Assembly: GCA_030248135.1 (NCBI GenBank)
Contig: JASANC010003755.1
Location: 1-64,000, forward strand
DNA: 64,000 nucleotides
Reading direction: 5' to 3'
Origin: Theristus sp. LFF4_11
Lineage: Eukaryota; Nematoda; Chromadorea; Monhysterida; Xyalidae
Positions 1 to 11,839 of the stretch are shown here, piece by piece. The notes under the pieces were generated by a model. The model was not told the origin of the DNA, made no database searches, and saw nothing but the letters and a program-made list of their open reading frames with translations. The stretch's first letter is position 1; each line of letters starts with the position of its first letter. The position numbers and the translations under genes are program-made.

Positions 1-871
1 TTCATGTTACATTGTGTTGCTTGAGTGGTCTGTTGGTAGCATGCGTTGATAGTTGATAACATGTGTGAAGTAGCTGCTTATTTTACAGTTTTGGATTGAT
101 GTTCACTTTGCTGTAATATCACTTATGTGCAAGTCGTTGCATCGTGTTTATGCTGAGCAACAAACTGTGTTTCTGGAACGTAAAAGAGATATCAAGAATA
201 AAAGTGCAACCGTGAAATTCTACATACAAGCAGACACACCAGAAATTGTTTGTTTCAACCTGTCAATTTTGTTCGCAGAATACACATGCGCGAAAAAAGA
301 AAGTACAGGATCAGAGATGCAAAAACCAAATTCTAACCAAATCCTATGCGTTCGTTCTTACTGCAATTCAAAGTTTTTCAATCTCTGTATTCTGCGAAAA
401 AGTGGCCAGGTGGGTTTCCCAAACAACAATACATCAGTGTTGCGCCGGGACACAATTTCTTCGGGAAGGGACAGGACATTTTAGACCAGCGAAATTTTAG
501 AAGCCGTGATGAAATGCGAGACTTTGCTTCATGTGGGAGGTGGATTTGAAAAGTTGTCGTTTTTATCAGTTAGTGTTTCTTTTCGTTCTTTTTGTCAGGA
601 CGGGACAGGACGCGAAAATACGAATGGTGTCACAGGACACGGGACGATGTTGGTTAGTCCCGAAGCAACACAACTTTGCATTACGCTGAAATGTCCGTGT
701 GCGTGCACTTGTTTTGTAACCCTCCAACAGTACTGTGTCATAATAGTGCTCTAGCTAGACCAACGTGCATCCCCACACACCAACACAAACTATGATTCCG
801 GCTGTTTCAATTGTGAATAACAGCAGACATTGCATAAAATCCTACCGATCCACGAAACAACAACAACCTAC
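1..871. other. Non-coding flank
   Basis: I see no convincing exon here. The only recognisable element is a diverged copy, at about 247-415, of a short inverted-repeat MITE. Its ends resemble AACCTGTCA..TTCGCAGAA and TTCTGCGAAAAAGTGGCCAGG. The same family recurs at about 2,826-3,045, 21,685-21,735 and 54,578-54,785. Confidence 0.4.
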
Positions 872-1132
872 CAAAGCTCCATTCTCCACTGTTGCTGGTT
901 TCGCAATCGTTATGTCAGACAACGACGGCACCGCTCCAGTGAATGCGTGAGTTTGCTTAGCTTGCTGTTGGTAATATGTGACCGGGGGCAGTTGGTGAGG
1001 CTGCGCTAGGGGACTCAGTTGTACTTGGGCTTGCGTGTAACCGGCGCAAACAATGGGAAGGCTGTTGTTGGTGTTGTAGTAATACTGGGACATTGCTGGC
1101 GTGTCCGTGTAGTGCACGATGTGCTGCTTTGC
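872..1132 (-). CDS. Q/P/Y-rich exon of an unidentified protein
   Basis: A minus-strand open stretch reads as Gln, Pro and Tyr rich (for example SQYYYNTNNSLPIVCAGYTQ and PLAQPHQLPPVTYYQQQ). It ends at a good donor, GCTTTG|GTAGGT, at 872. The upstream acceptor near 1,132 (CTGTGAG) is weaker, so that border is approximate. The composition resembles low-complexity tails of transcription factors or RNA-binding proteins, but no domain is visible and I do not name it. The frame stays open further upstream to about 1,213, directly beside a hAT MITE. It may be one internal or near-terminal exon of a gene whose other parts I cannot see. Confidence 0.35.
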
Positions 1133-1216
1133 CTCACAGCAACGACGGGTTGCAGTAACTGTTGAACAGTCCACACGCACCGATCCCACCACACACGTGC
1201 GAAAGTGCAGCATGGT

Positions 1217-2020
1217 TAGGGTTGGTAAAAAACCGGTTTTTTATATTGCCAGAAAAAAAAACTGGTTTCTTTTCCCGTTTTAAAACCGTTTAGAAACCAT
1301 AAAAAACCGAATGCTTCCCAGCTCCTAAACTTTCCAAGAACTTGGCATCTTGAACTCCAAAATAGGAAATACATCAAAATTAGTGATTTTGAGCAGCGTA
1401 ACATGCTGTTTTCGGGCATACAACCCGACCCAATTTGCTATTTTTGCCACCCAATGCTACCCAATTTTTTGTTTCAAATCAAATCAATTTTGCTTTTATT
1501 GGTTTTCAGAGGCAGCACGTTCAATAAATTGAAAACAAAGGCTGGGCAGTGACCGCGTGTATGTGTAGGGAGCGGGGAGGGACGGTTTGCAAGAAAACCG
1601 GATAGCTGACCCCGATTAGGGGGCGAGATTTTCAGAACTGCAAAGTAAAACCGGTAGCGGATTGCGTTCGAAAAATAACATTTCGTCAGTTACCCTTTAC
1701 CAATCTGACAACTGTCGTCAGTCAGTCTGCACATGCACTTAGTTCAGCAGTCACCTTGTCTTCATCGTATTTCACTTGACCCTTGCTTTTTGTAGCTTCT
1801 GCAAAATGATGCTTCATAGTTCAGTTAAGCACAGTTCACTGCACCGTTTTTTTCAAAAATAGAAATTTTACATATTATCAATCAAACGAAGAATTGTGAT
1901 TTTTGACCACGAAGTTTGAAAATTTTTAAGGTAAAAAACCGGTTCTTTATTTTTCAAAAAAACTGGAAAAAACCGGTTTTAAAACGAAAAGAAGCCGGTT
2001 TCTTTTCCTGTGCCAACCTA
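1217..2020. mobile_element. hAT-type MITE, copy 1 (804 bp)
   Basis: The ends are inverted repeats, TAGGGTTGGTAAAAAACCGG on the left and CCTGTGCCAACCTA on the right. The element is flanked by an 8-bp duplication, AGCATGGT (1,209-1,216) and AGCATGAT (2,021-2,028), with one mismatch. An 8-bp target duplication and these termini fit the hAT superfamily. There is no transposase frame, so it is non-autonomous. Related copies lie at 4,268-4,445 (truncated) and 13,910-14,670. Confidence 0.85.
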
Positions 2021-2227
2021 AGCATGATGGTAGCGCGTTTTAACGTTTTTTTTGAAGCTCTTTCTTGTCTGTGCGTTCGGGGATCGAGAGCCGCCGAGGG
2101 GTGTACAGGCGCATGATGTATGACAGAGAAAAACTCAATGGGCACTCCACTCGACGGCGTTCTGTACGCTTTTCTGGGTTAGCCTTGGCTAAAAGCATCG
2201 CCTAAAATGCCCAACAACAAAAAAGCA
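2021..2227 (+). mobile_element. Diverged tRNA-derived SINE fragment
   Basis: This segment shares long blocks with the better-kept SINEs at 39.8 and 48.8 kb. Shared parts are the B-box region (GGGGATCGAGAGCCGCCGAG), ACAGAGAAAAACTCAATGGG, TTCTGTACGC and the CTAAAAGCATCGCCTAAAA tail ending in a CAACAAC run. The 5' tRNA head with the A box is missing or destroyed. The hAT MITE abuts its left edge, so that insertion may have removed or displaced the head. Confidence 0.7.
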
Positions 2228-2325
2228 TGAAGTGCAAAACAGGTGCTGTATTATACTACTGTATCATCAGAAGCGTTCAAGCCGCCGCAATGAGCGAGGC
2301 CTTCAAACCAAGACATTACACGGAC

Positions 2326-3934
2326 GGTGTCCAAGCGTTGCAACAGTTTCTGGCGTTCCTCATTGTAGTTGTCGACCAACCGACGTAACGTTCTCTGACT
2401 CCGTCTCGACAGCTGCAACATCGCCGACGTTTCATCGAGTCGTCGTTCCAGTCTTTGAAACAGTGTTTCGCTAGGTGGAACAAATGGATAACAATTTGGA
2501 AAACGCGCGTTCGTCCGCGTTGTAATCATTGAAATGCGTGATGAGGGCAGGGGCCGCATTCGCATGATTGTAAAATTTGATTAACTGATTTTCAAGATAT
2601 CAATTTTTCGATTTCTGCGACTGAATGCGTTTGCAGACCGAGAAAACGGAAAAAAGTTCCAATCTTTATGTGGCAATTTAAAACAGCCTGAGTGGTCCGT
2701 CCCCATTTAGAAAACTCAGGACCACTTTACCAATTTTTAATTCCCGCGTCGTGCATGCAGCTGCTTACTTACAATATCTATGCACGCGCATTGAGTCTCG
2801 GGGCCAAAATAAAAGATAATACAGTATGTTTGCATGTGCCTGTGCCATTTCTTGTGGAACACAGCACTCGCGAAAGAAGAAAGAACGGAATCGCAGTGGC
2901 ACAAGAAGCCGTAGTTCGCTATAGATGAGGTACTTGATTTGCAGGACAACCGAATACATCCGTTCTTCTTAATGTACGATAATTCAAAGTTTCGCATGCT
3001 GTGTTACTGCGAAAAACGTAACTGGTGTAAACAAACATTCTTTAGACAATCATAGGTTTTTGACGGTGTAAACGGAGCCGACCACAGTCAAATGGTCGAC
3101 CTATGTGCATTATTCAAAATACTGAATTTGGCATGCTGATTGGCTGCATCAAGCTGGTAGGACCAATTAGCAGCAAAACTAGTGTGCGCTCAGGATCAGT
3201 ACAATTGGATGCTTAACCGCGCGAAGTGCAGTCAATCAGGAGCTGGGGCCCGGTTTTATAAAACTTAGCAAACCAAACAAAGCAATCACACGCACCGAAC
3301 TCAATCTCTCCGAAAGCTGTTTCGCTCTGTGGTCTGCGTCTTGCAGGTCGTGTGCCGTGCGACGCAGCTCCGACTCAAGAGTGGCGCACCTTCGGCGTGT
3401 CTGCGTCAGCTCTTGGCACGCAGCGGTTTTCTCCTGAAATTTTCAAAACACAACTGTGTTAAAAAGTCGTTTTTTAATTGGGTTATTGTTGATACAAGTA
3501 TTTATCCTTACTCCATGGGTGGTTGTATGTTTTCTTGCCGTTGAAAAGATGATAACAGCCAGTGCCTTACACACAACCACCTACAGTTCATTCTGCATAC
3601 GCTAGAGCTTGATTGGTCGAACGTCGAAACAGTGTGACGTGCAGAACAGGCTCATAGAAATTGATCGCAAAGTCGCACTGGTCACACTTGAAACAGTATC
3701 AGGCAGTCACAAGAAGCTCAATTTTAAGGAAATGTTCAACAAAACTTCGAATCAGACCGACAATTGTGGCGGACCGTTGGGGAGTACTTCGGAGGTGGAG
3801 CCGGCCACCGGCCCCTCCTGAACCAGTTGAATACAAAACTTGAACACAAACTTAATCGAACCAGCGTCAAGTTCAATTGCTGCGCGACATGTTCGGTTCG
3901 CAGCTGCTGCATTTGCTGCGTCTGCCGATCGTCA
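2326..3934 (-). CDS. Coiled-coil protein, partial (3-4 exons)
   Basis: Read on the minus strand, exon-like blocks are 3,862-3,934, 3,775-3,816 (less certain), 3,296-3,433 and 2,326-2,470, each with AG and GT borders. The translations are dominated by Gln, Glu, Arg and Leu in heptad-like spacing, such as QELTQTRRRCATLESELRR and LFQRLERRLDETSAMLQLSR. This indicates a long alpha-helical coiled coil, as in centrosomal, myosin-tail or golgin-like proteins. No catalytic or membrane segment is seen and the protein is not identifiable. Neither a start codon nor a terminal stop was located, so the gene continues beyond what I can assemble. Its intron between 2,471 and 3,295 is filled with two MITE families. 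Confidence 0.5.
2690..2822 (+). repeat. MITE-like family 'GCGCATTGAGTCTC', copy
   Basis: A block combining ATTCCCGCGTCGTGCATGCA and GCGCATTGAGTCTCGGGGCC with AAATAAAAGATAAT is found four times in the window: here, inverted at 32,416-32,590, at 42,855-42,985 (diverged), and at 57,950-58,052. The copies share order and spacing, so they are one dispersed family. No coding capacity and no clear target duplication is seen. Confidence 0.6.
2826..3045 (+). repeat. Copy of the TTCGCAGAACAC short MITE
   Basis: The block contains GGAACACAGCACTCGCGAAAG, GAAGAAAGAACGG and, at its end, TACTGCGAAAAACGTAACTGG. It matches the better-kept element at 54,578-54,785 in order of motifs but is diverged. Confidence 0.45.
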
Positions 3935-4267
3935 CTACGATAATTGTATGTATGTATTTTATAAATTTCCAGTTGACTGTCAAATAATCTGCCAATAATT
4001 TATAGCAGTTTCACAATTATAAAGTAGTTCGTCACGTACAAAATGTTGTATTTTCGTTGTCAACACGTGTCCTGAAACTCTCTTCTTTTCTCTGTAACTG
4101 TTTCTAAGTGCACACAAGGGCATTAGCAGCTTTCTTACCGAAACATCTAAGAAAAAAAAAGATCTGATAGAAAACTTCGACGAATTGGATGCCATTAGAA
4201 TTTTTGAAAAGTCAGTTTAACGCAAATTTTAACGCTATGTGCGTTTAAGATATACGTACATTGTAAA

Positions 4268-4445
4268 TAGAGTTGGTAAAAAACCGGTTTTTTATATTGC
4301 CAGGAAAAAAACCGGTTTCTTTTCCGTTTTAAAACCGTTTTAAAACCATAAAAAACCGAATGCTTCCCAGCTCCTAAACTTTCCAGAACTTGGCATCTTG
4401 AACTCAAAATAGGAAATACTCAAATTAGTGATTTTTGAGCTGCGT
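4268..4445 (+). mobile_element. hAT-type MITE, truncated copy 2
   Basis: It starts with TAGAGTTGGTAAAAAACCGG exactly like copies 1 and 3 and follows them for about 175 bp. It then stops abruptly near 4,445 and runs into an unrelated inverted-repeat element. The right end and target duplication are missing. Confidence 0.75.
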
Positions 4446-4449
4446 TTTA

Positions 4450-5130
4450 AAAACGCTTCAATCTCGCGACTACATTGATGTCTGGAGCTGAATTTTTCAC
4501 CACTTATAGTCATTTGGTTGACATCTGTAGTGTAACATTTCAGCCAAAAATATTAAATCTGATAGGCACAATGGTACGTTTATCCAAAATTTTACATTTT
4601 CATGCATCGGGACACACGTCATTATTATCATTCAAGGTTTCTTTTTGGCTACATAACATCGTCTTCTGTTTTGTTTTAGTTGCTCCATAACTGTTCAATG
4701 TGACCACCGTTGAGCAGATCAACAGTGACCGGCCACTGCATTGCAAAGTTCTGCAAGGCTTCAGGCATCGCTTGCAAAGCGGTCATTGAAAACAACGGTG
4801 GACACATTGAACACATTGACATGCAACTAATACAAGACAATTATGGAGCAGATAACAGTAAACAGAATACGATGTGATATTGCCAGAATAAAACTTGAAT
4901 CATAATGATGACGTGTATCCCGTTGCTTGAAAACGTAAAAAACAGTGAAAATGTAAAATTTTGGATAAAAGTACCTTTGTAGCTAAGAGAGTAAATATCT
5001 TTGGCTGAAATTTTTACACAACAAATAGCAACCAAATGACTATAAGTGGTGCAAATTTCAGCTTCAGGCGGCAAAGGAAACAATTGCTAGATCGAAGCGT
5101 CTTAAAATTGACGTTTTTGATCACCCTGTA
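4450..5130. mobile_element. Tc1/mariner-like inverted-repeat element with transposase scrap
   Basis: Two arms of about 240 bp, 4,450-4,690 and 4,850-5,100, are inverted copies (for example CCACTTATAGTCATTTGGTTG and its complement). The right end is TGATCACCCTGTA, typical of elements beginning TACAGGGTGATCA. The matching left terminus is gone, replaced by the truncated hAT copy. The centre reads ENNGGHIEHI on the plus strand and a similar NGGHIEQ on the minus strand. That resembles the C-terminal motif of Tc1/mariner transposases, so the transposase end itself was turned into a palindrome. Confidence 0.6.
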
Positions 5131-8100
5131 CGTAGCTGAACAACTTTTTGAACTTTTTCTCAGAGCTGGTGTATTTTTTTAGCAGACAAGTGTATGAATA
5201 CACGTCTATTCCGTCTAAAAGAACCGCATCTCTGTTTTCAAAAGAAACTTAATGACGAAGAAAGTTGTCAAAAACTACGTCCAAATTCAATTTTTAGTCA
5301 GATTTTCTCTAAGCAGTCTATGAATGGTAAATGGAGCAGTTTCTGCAAAATGCAATGAAGTGCCGCAAAAGTAAAGCTTTTTTACAAAAGTTCTATTGTA
5401 CAAAAATAGTATTTAGCAGTTGGCTGGAAGAGAAAACGGACGTTTACTTGCTGGCTAGACGAAAACGCAGTGCAGCTGTACATAAACATCTATAAAGTGG
5501 TCACAGGGCAGTCCTAGTGATTTTTGTCCCTCCTCTCCTCACTTTTCTTGCGTCTCCTGCAATATTATTTTTCTCAGTCCGCCCACACCATTCATCTTTC
5601 TTTGTTTCAAAGGTCAAAATATTGTTACTGCACTTTTGCATTCGAAATTACATGTCGTTTTTTAAAGAACTGTATACATCGTGTTTTTTCATTCATATCT
5701 GAGCCCAAACATGTTTGTATGTGCCGGCCGTAGCTTACATGCATAGCGTATGTGGGCTGACTCGATAACTGCGGCTCCAACTTCAGATTTTTTATTATGC
5801 TCTCCACTGTATGTACGCACTTGTTGTACGTCAAGTCTCTTGCCTGTGGCATATCACAGAACGTTTCAAAACATCACTAACGCAGATTCGAAAGCATATT
5901 ATCGGTTGTTGTACCATTCACTTAGCAGAAGAATCTGTATTGCATGCCCACGTCATCTGCAGTGTGTGCCGCAGAAGAACGGCTGCACTCGAAGAAAAGG
6001 CACTTGGTTTGGACTTTGACAGCTTGTTGTTCTTCTCTTTTGCGTGGGATTTGTTAACTATTGGACATTTCAAATTTCAAACTACTGGAAGTTTCAAATG
6101 AGATATTTCAAATTTCTCATTGATAATTCCATCACGGTGTCAGAGAAAATTCATTCATGTTGTTCTGAATGTAAAGGAATTTTTTTCTCAAGATTTTTTT
6201 TAGCAAAAAACTTTCTTCGAATGTCAACTAACAGAATACAAATCCTCAGCTGAACCAGGTCTAACGCAACGACTCTTCTCGCGGTTCCAGATGAAGGATT
6301 GATTATCCTTTTTTATATTTTCAAAGAACCCCGAAATTCATTGCGCTCGACACAAACACACACACATGCACACTCACTGCGTTGTGTGAGCCCTCCGATC
6401 AAGAGAGTTCCAAACGCGTAATGTACAGCTTCCAGCGTCTATTATACTGCATGTATGTAGGCGTTCGTTGATATCATGGTTTTATAGAGCTAACTACAAT
6501 GTATGTATGTGCAATATGTTGATATGGACTATGGAGTATGAGATGCGCTCATGACGCGATGCCACGTGCCGCTGGCGTGATCGATTGTTTATTTTTGGTT
6601 TTCCATGCTGCTGCGCTACTCGCGCGCTTGTTGCCTATTTTTATCGCTGTTCCATTCTACCATTTTTACGATTTTTGCCTCTGCTGGTGCCTTTTTCTCA
6701 AAACACATCCCGACAAATGTATGTTGTGGTCGTATGAAATGGTTCCGTAAAATATGAAACATTGTTGCTGCATCAGTGAAAACACTACATTTGTGCGTTT
6801 TTTGCAGTTCTAGAGGCCTCAGTTTTGTTGGAGTGTTGGAGTGCCTTTTTTCACGTCAATATCTGAAACTGTTTTGTTTAACTTCTGTACGTATCACTGA
6901 AACATGCTGTGAATCATTGAAACGGGGTCCATTTTTGTGTGCTTTTACTGTTGCGTGTACGATCTGCATACTGCGGTACATGTACATGCCAGTTGTTTCT
7001 TATTTTCAACTCGTTGGTGCATGTTTGCAAACAAGTTTATCGCCGAAAACGGGATTTTTAACGCATATAGTCGAACGTTGAAGCTTGGATACAAGTATTT
7101 TGAAAGGCTTCGTTTACTTGTTGTAAGGATGGATTTCGCTTTTAGTTCCACTCGCGCCGCACACATTTGTTGTTTGTTTATTTATTGAATTGTTGACTTG
7201 ACACTTCAAGAGGTTGGGTCGGGTGTGAGGGTGTGGAATGGAATATAATTATCTAACCAGCCAGCGTTATTTTTTTATATCGACTGAGCAAGAATACTGA
7301 GTTTCGTTTTTCTTTGCAAACTATAATTTAGTAAAATTTTCAATGCTTTGTGCAGCTTCAGAGCTTTTGTCAAAGGCGCTGAAAGAAAAAAATTGAAATT
7401 TAACAAGGCATTTCAAAAGTTTTTGTGCAACATTTTCACCGAAAAAGTTTACATTCTAGCTGTTGCTGCGTAGAAACAAAATCATTTGGAAAACTAGTCT
7501 GTTCGCAATGGGTGGACTGTGGACTCAACTCAGTAGTCTCGTTCGCATTCAACTTTTTGATCGTTGTTGTTTTGCAAACTGTGTGAGGCAAATATCATTT
7601 TATCATTTCTGGCGTTGTTCGTGCAAGAACTGAAAATCCGAAAGTCAAATCAAATTTTTCTGCAAATAAAATTTCGATTTGTATCGATGAAATTTGTTTT
7701 CCGTACGTCACACTCAATTGCACATTTAAAAATAAAATAAAAATAAATTGTTTCCGACTCAAAAGTTTTAAAAGAACTGAATCTATTGCGCTGTTATCTT
7801 ACGCTGTTGATTTTTTGGCATCATAATTTTTTTTCAAAACCGACCACTTCACAAAATTCCCGAGTTTCTGTTCTGTTGACATTTTCTTTCTGGGTGTGGT
7901 TGAAAACACCAAACTATTTCCAGAGTTTAACGGTAAAATCTATGTAAAAAAACTTGCGCACATTTTCGGTGGTCAAAAAACCAGTCCGTTCGTTCATCTA
8001 CCCTTCTCTGCACACGACCAAAATTACATGTACGAGCAACTGCGTAAACAATGTTTTCAAAGTAGCTATGGTTAGCAGCGAGCAAAACACCTGTGTCCAT

Positions 8101-9886
8101 ATACACAAAACTTGGCATCACCTTTTTAAATTCTTCGGTGACACGCCCCTGCGTTTTATGAAATTTACAATATAGGTCCGAATGTTGTTTTAATTTGAGA
8201 ACGTACAATCGCATCCACACACAACTCACCTGGCCGCAACACATATATGTGGTTGTGGTACACAGAGCACAATAAGCTGCAAGCAAGTACACACCATCAT
8301 AATATGCCACATGTACGCTGACTTTAAAGTCCACATTGGATATCTGTATCTCTCTGTCTACAGAGCAGCCTCTCTGAAGAATATTATCTGTATATCTACA
8401 CGGTGTGCCTAAAACTCAACAATGCGTCCATTTCCTACAACCACCGATGACATTGCGTTGGATTTTTTCAGAATCTATCTGTTCATCATGCTCGCTTGTC
8501 TTGACAAGATGAATGAACTCATTCAATTCACTTTTAATGAACTAGCTACATGTACCAACCACTGCTATGCTTGCAAGTAAGCGTAACGTAAAAGTAGTCA
8601 GTAAACTTATAAGAGATTTTTGAGACACCGTGTCCCGTGTGCAGCAGATTGGTTGGCAATATCTATCTATGTGCCTGTTCGTGGTTGTGTTGTTGCGTGT
8701 CCGACCTAACAGCCACACAAGCTACACTATCTGTAGCCGCGTGTTCTAGCTTATCTCTTGCGCTAGCTCGTGCGCTATGCTTGAGTAAATTATAAAGTGT
8801 ACAATGTATGTGTAAGGCGTATTATAAAGTAAGGAAAAAGGAATACAGTAAAGTACAAATTCACGTATTTTATGAGTAATAAATCGTTATTATTCCCTCC
8901 TCTTCTTTTCTTCAGCTTTCTTTCAACTTTTGTTTTGATGTCATTGTCTTGTAAATTAACTATTTTGTACCCGTTTTTACGTCGCTTTTATTGCGCAAAA
9001 AATCTCTAAACTTGACTCACACTGGTTTTTAGAAGGAACTATTGTAATTTTTAAGGTTGCACGCTTTACTTTCGCGGCACAATTATCAATATACTTGTCT
9101 GTTATTATTGTATTTGTTTAGATATTTGTGGTTTCTTCTTGAAGTCTTCAAGTTTTCGTATCGATTTAACTAAATATCGCGTCACTTGCTTTTGATTCAG
9201 TGTTCATGTTTTGTTTTTTATGCATTCATGCTAGCATCTAAAGCCATATAACAAGCTGAACAGCCTAAACATGAGCTCGGTTTTTAAATGGGTTCACTGC
9301 ATTTGTCTACCGTTGCGCTCCTTTTTTGATTAACGACGTCACTGCAGATTCTATTTTTGGTCACATGATTCCATATTAAAGTAAAGTTGCTGCTGACGCG
9401 CCAGGCGACACAGACTCGTGTGCATGTTTGTGTTTTTATCATTGCTTGTTTCATGTTCCATGCTCCATTTGTTAGTTTTATTTTTCTGGGTTTCGCTGTA
9501 AAATCTGCTTTACAACTATGATACCTTTTTTATTCATGGTTTTTACCGGGATTGTGCTTGTTGGACACTTTTAGTTTGCTCGGGAGGAAACAGAATTATG
9601 CATCTTATGACTCTCTCTCGGGTCTCTCTCGGCCTATTACAATTCCTCACTTTCAGCCCGTATTTCGTTAAAATGTAATGCTGGTTCTAAATGTTTGCTT
9701 TTTCTCAGTTCCATCAGACTGAGAAAACTTGACAACAACAAATGAACATCCATCTTATGTACTGAACAATAAATTGCAGAATTGAAATTACTACTATCCC
9801 ATGACGTAACATTGGTCTTAGTCTACTTGAAAAATATACGGAATCAATTTTGTTCGTTGCAAAACAAATCTTGTGCGCTTTGAACC
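5131..9886. other. Gene-poor interval
   Basis: I found no supported gene in this 4.7-kb AT-rich stretch. The longest open frame (minus, 7,927-8,334, 135 codons) has no recognisable domain. Inside it the block 8,230-8,276 is bordered by a good acceptor (TTGCTTGCAG) and donor (CAG|GTGAGT) and encodes a Cys-rich ALCTTTTYMCCGQ-like piece, so it could be one short exon. Near 9,510-9,580 the plus strand reads a hydrophobic run, IPFLFMVFTGIVLVG, which might be a transmembrane exon of the kinase downstream, but no clean splice sites frame it. Confidence 0.4.
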
Positions 9887-11829
9887 ATGTCACTTGGACT
9901 GGTCTATCGAAATCCGTTACCGGATTCAGATGAAGAATGGCCTTACGAATTCGGTCCAAGTAGTTCGACAAGTTCACAATCTTCGAACGAAGGTAGTTAT
10001 TGGTAGTTCGTTGTTATTTCTTGCAACCATGCAGTTCAATAGAACTTTGTAACAAGTTGGATAAAATTTGAGTTTTCTAACAGAGCAACGTGTTTAAGTT
10101 ATTACTGATGTTCAATAACTAAATCTTAGGGGCGGCAAAACCAGGAAAAAATTCGAAGCTAAAATAATCAGATCTGTTGTGTTTAATACGATTAAATTTC
10201 ATTATCACTTCAGCAACGACGCATTCGCAAGCATACTGTGTGCTGTCGCGCCTGGGACCTGATATTCGTGCTGTGATTTCCGACCTGATGGTTGACAGCG
10301 ACAGTATTGTCATGGAAAAGCTCGTTGGCAAAGGTAAATGTTTGTTGTGGTTCTTCTCCGATCTCTTGAATCCTAGAGATATTACGATTTTAGGTTACTT
10401 TGGCAACGTCTATCGTGCGCTGCTTCGAGATCCTGGCACCGGTCAAACAGCGCACGTGGCTGTGAAAACGTTGAAAGGTTTGTCCGTTGATTCTGCGGTT
10501 GATGAAATCGTGTTTGTTTCGACAAGTTAAAGTCGGTCTATAAAACAAGCAAATGTGTCCTAACAACAGGCGGTATCATTATTTAAGGTGACCGCTACAA
10601 CGACGTAGCATCTGTCGAGCAGTTTCTCCGCGAGGGCGTCATTATGAAAGACTTCGATCATCCTCATGTGCTTCGTTTGTTGGGCATCACCATCAGCCGC
10701 ACCGGAACCCCATGGGTCATCCTGCCATTTATGTCACACGGTGATCTGCGGTCATTTGTGGGTGACGCGCGCAAGGTATGAAATCGTGTTTTTTAATGTT
10801 TGCTTTAAACGTAACAAACGTTTCTTATTTATTAGCCTTTGGTTGTCATGGAACTCCTGGACTTTGCGTACCAAGTGGCTCAAGGCATGTCTTATTTGGT
10901 CAGTCTGAAATTCGTCCACCGCGATTTGGCCGCTAGAAATTGCATGTACGCATCGGTATCAATTTTTAAAATGTTTAAAATTTTTGTTTGACTATAACCG
11001 CGCTTTCAATTCGTTGAGAGAATTACTAATTATCTTGTTAGGGTTTACGATCAATACTACTATTAATGTTGTAACCCACTGTGAGTTTATCAGATTTTTA
11101 AAATTTATCCAAAACTTGAATAATTTAGGATTACGGGTGATCGAATTGTAAAAGTGGCGGACTTTGGCCTTGCGCTAGATCTGTACGAGAAAGACTGGCT
11201 TGAGAGTGAACAGCATGCGCGACTGCCAGTGAAATGGATGGCGCCGGAAAGTTTACGCAATCGCAAAGTGTTCAACAGCGCTACTGATGTGGTCGGTGCT
11301 TGATTTTTAGTGTCTTCTGTCATCATAACTGCGCACGTTTTATGAAGCAATTTTTCAGTGGTCGTTTGGCGTGCTCATGTGGGAGTTGATGACGCGAGCC
11401 TCAGTGCCATACTACGACATTGGCAATTCAAAGTTGGCCGATTTATTGGATGCTGGCCTGAGACTGCCGCCGCCCGTACAATGTCCGGAGGAAATGTACA
11501 TGTATATTCTTGTTTTTTTAGCTGATTACAACAGGACAGCAGCAACCAAACAACACGTGATTCAATTTCAGAAGACTTTCACTTCAGTCACTTCACGTTA
11601 TCGTCATAATCATTACAGTTACATCATGATGTCTGCTTGTTGGGCTCATCGTGCGCACGATCGTCCAACATTTCCGGATTTAGTGAGTGAACTACGCGCC
11701 ATCCTGCATCACAACGCGCCTGATCCGTACAGTCGGCTGATACCACCTGGCTCGGAACCGTTGTTTGCGTCGATTAGCCCCGGCAGGATCTACTCGAATT
11801 TGCTCGCCTCACAGTTCAGTCCAATCTGA
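9887..11829 (+). CDS. MET/RON-like tyrosine kinase (8 exons, kinase part)
   Basis: Exons: 9,887-9,992, 10,214-10,333, 10,394-10,477, 10,588-10,775, 10,836-10,945, 11,129-11,291, 11,359-11,495 and 11,619-11,829. All have GT-AG borders and matching phases, giving 372 residues and a natural stop. Kinase landmarks are complete: glycine loop GKGYFGNVY, VAIK-type lysine in VAVKTLK, catalytic loop [14 protein letters not shown] in place of DFG-L, and the tyrosine-kinase P+1 motif [25 protein letters not shown] and the SHGDLRSF segment point to the MET/RON receptor family, including nematode SVH-2-type kinases. No signal peptide, Sema/IPT ectodomain or membrane helix precedes the kinase. An in-frame TGA lies directly before the chosen ATG. 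An alternative acceptor at 9,930 (GATTCAG|AT), in the right phase, could link to upstream receptor exons that I cannot identify. The activation loop carries a single Tyr (DLYEKDW). Confidence 0.88.
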
Positions 11830-11833
11830 CAAG

Positions 11834-11839
11834 AATAAA
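11834..11839 (+). terminator. Polyadenylation signal of the kinase gene
   Basis: AATAAA lies 5 bases after the stop codon of the MET-like kinase. The site is very close to the stop, implying a short 3' UTR. Confidence 0.55.

Noticed and set aside
7927..8334. 135-codon minus-strand frame as a complete gene
   Set aside because: No domain, Kozak context or codon bias. It contains a strong donor inside, so at most a 47-bp exon is credible.
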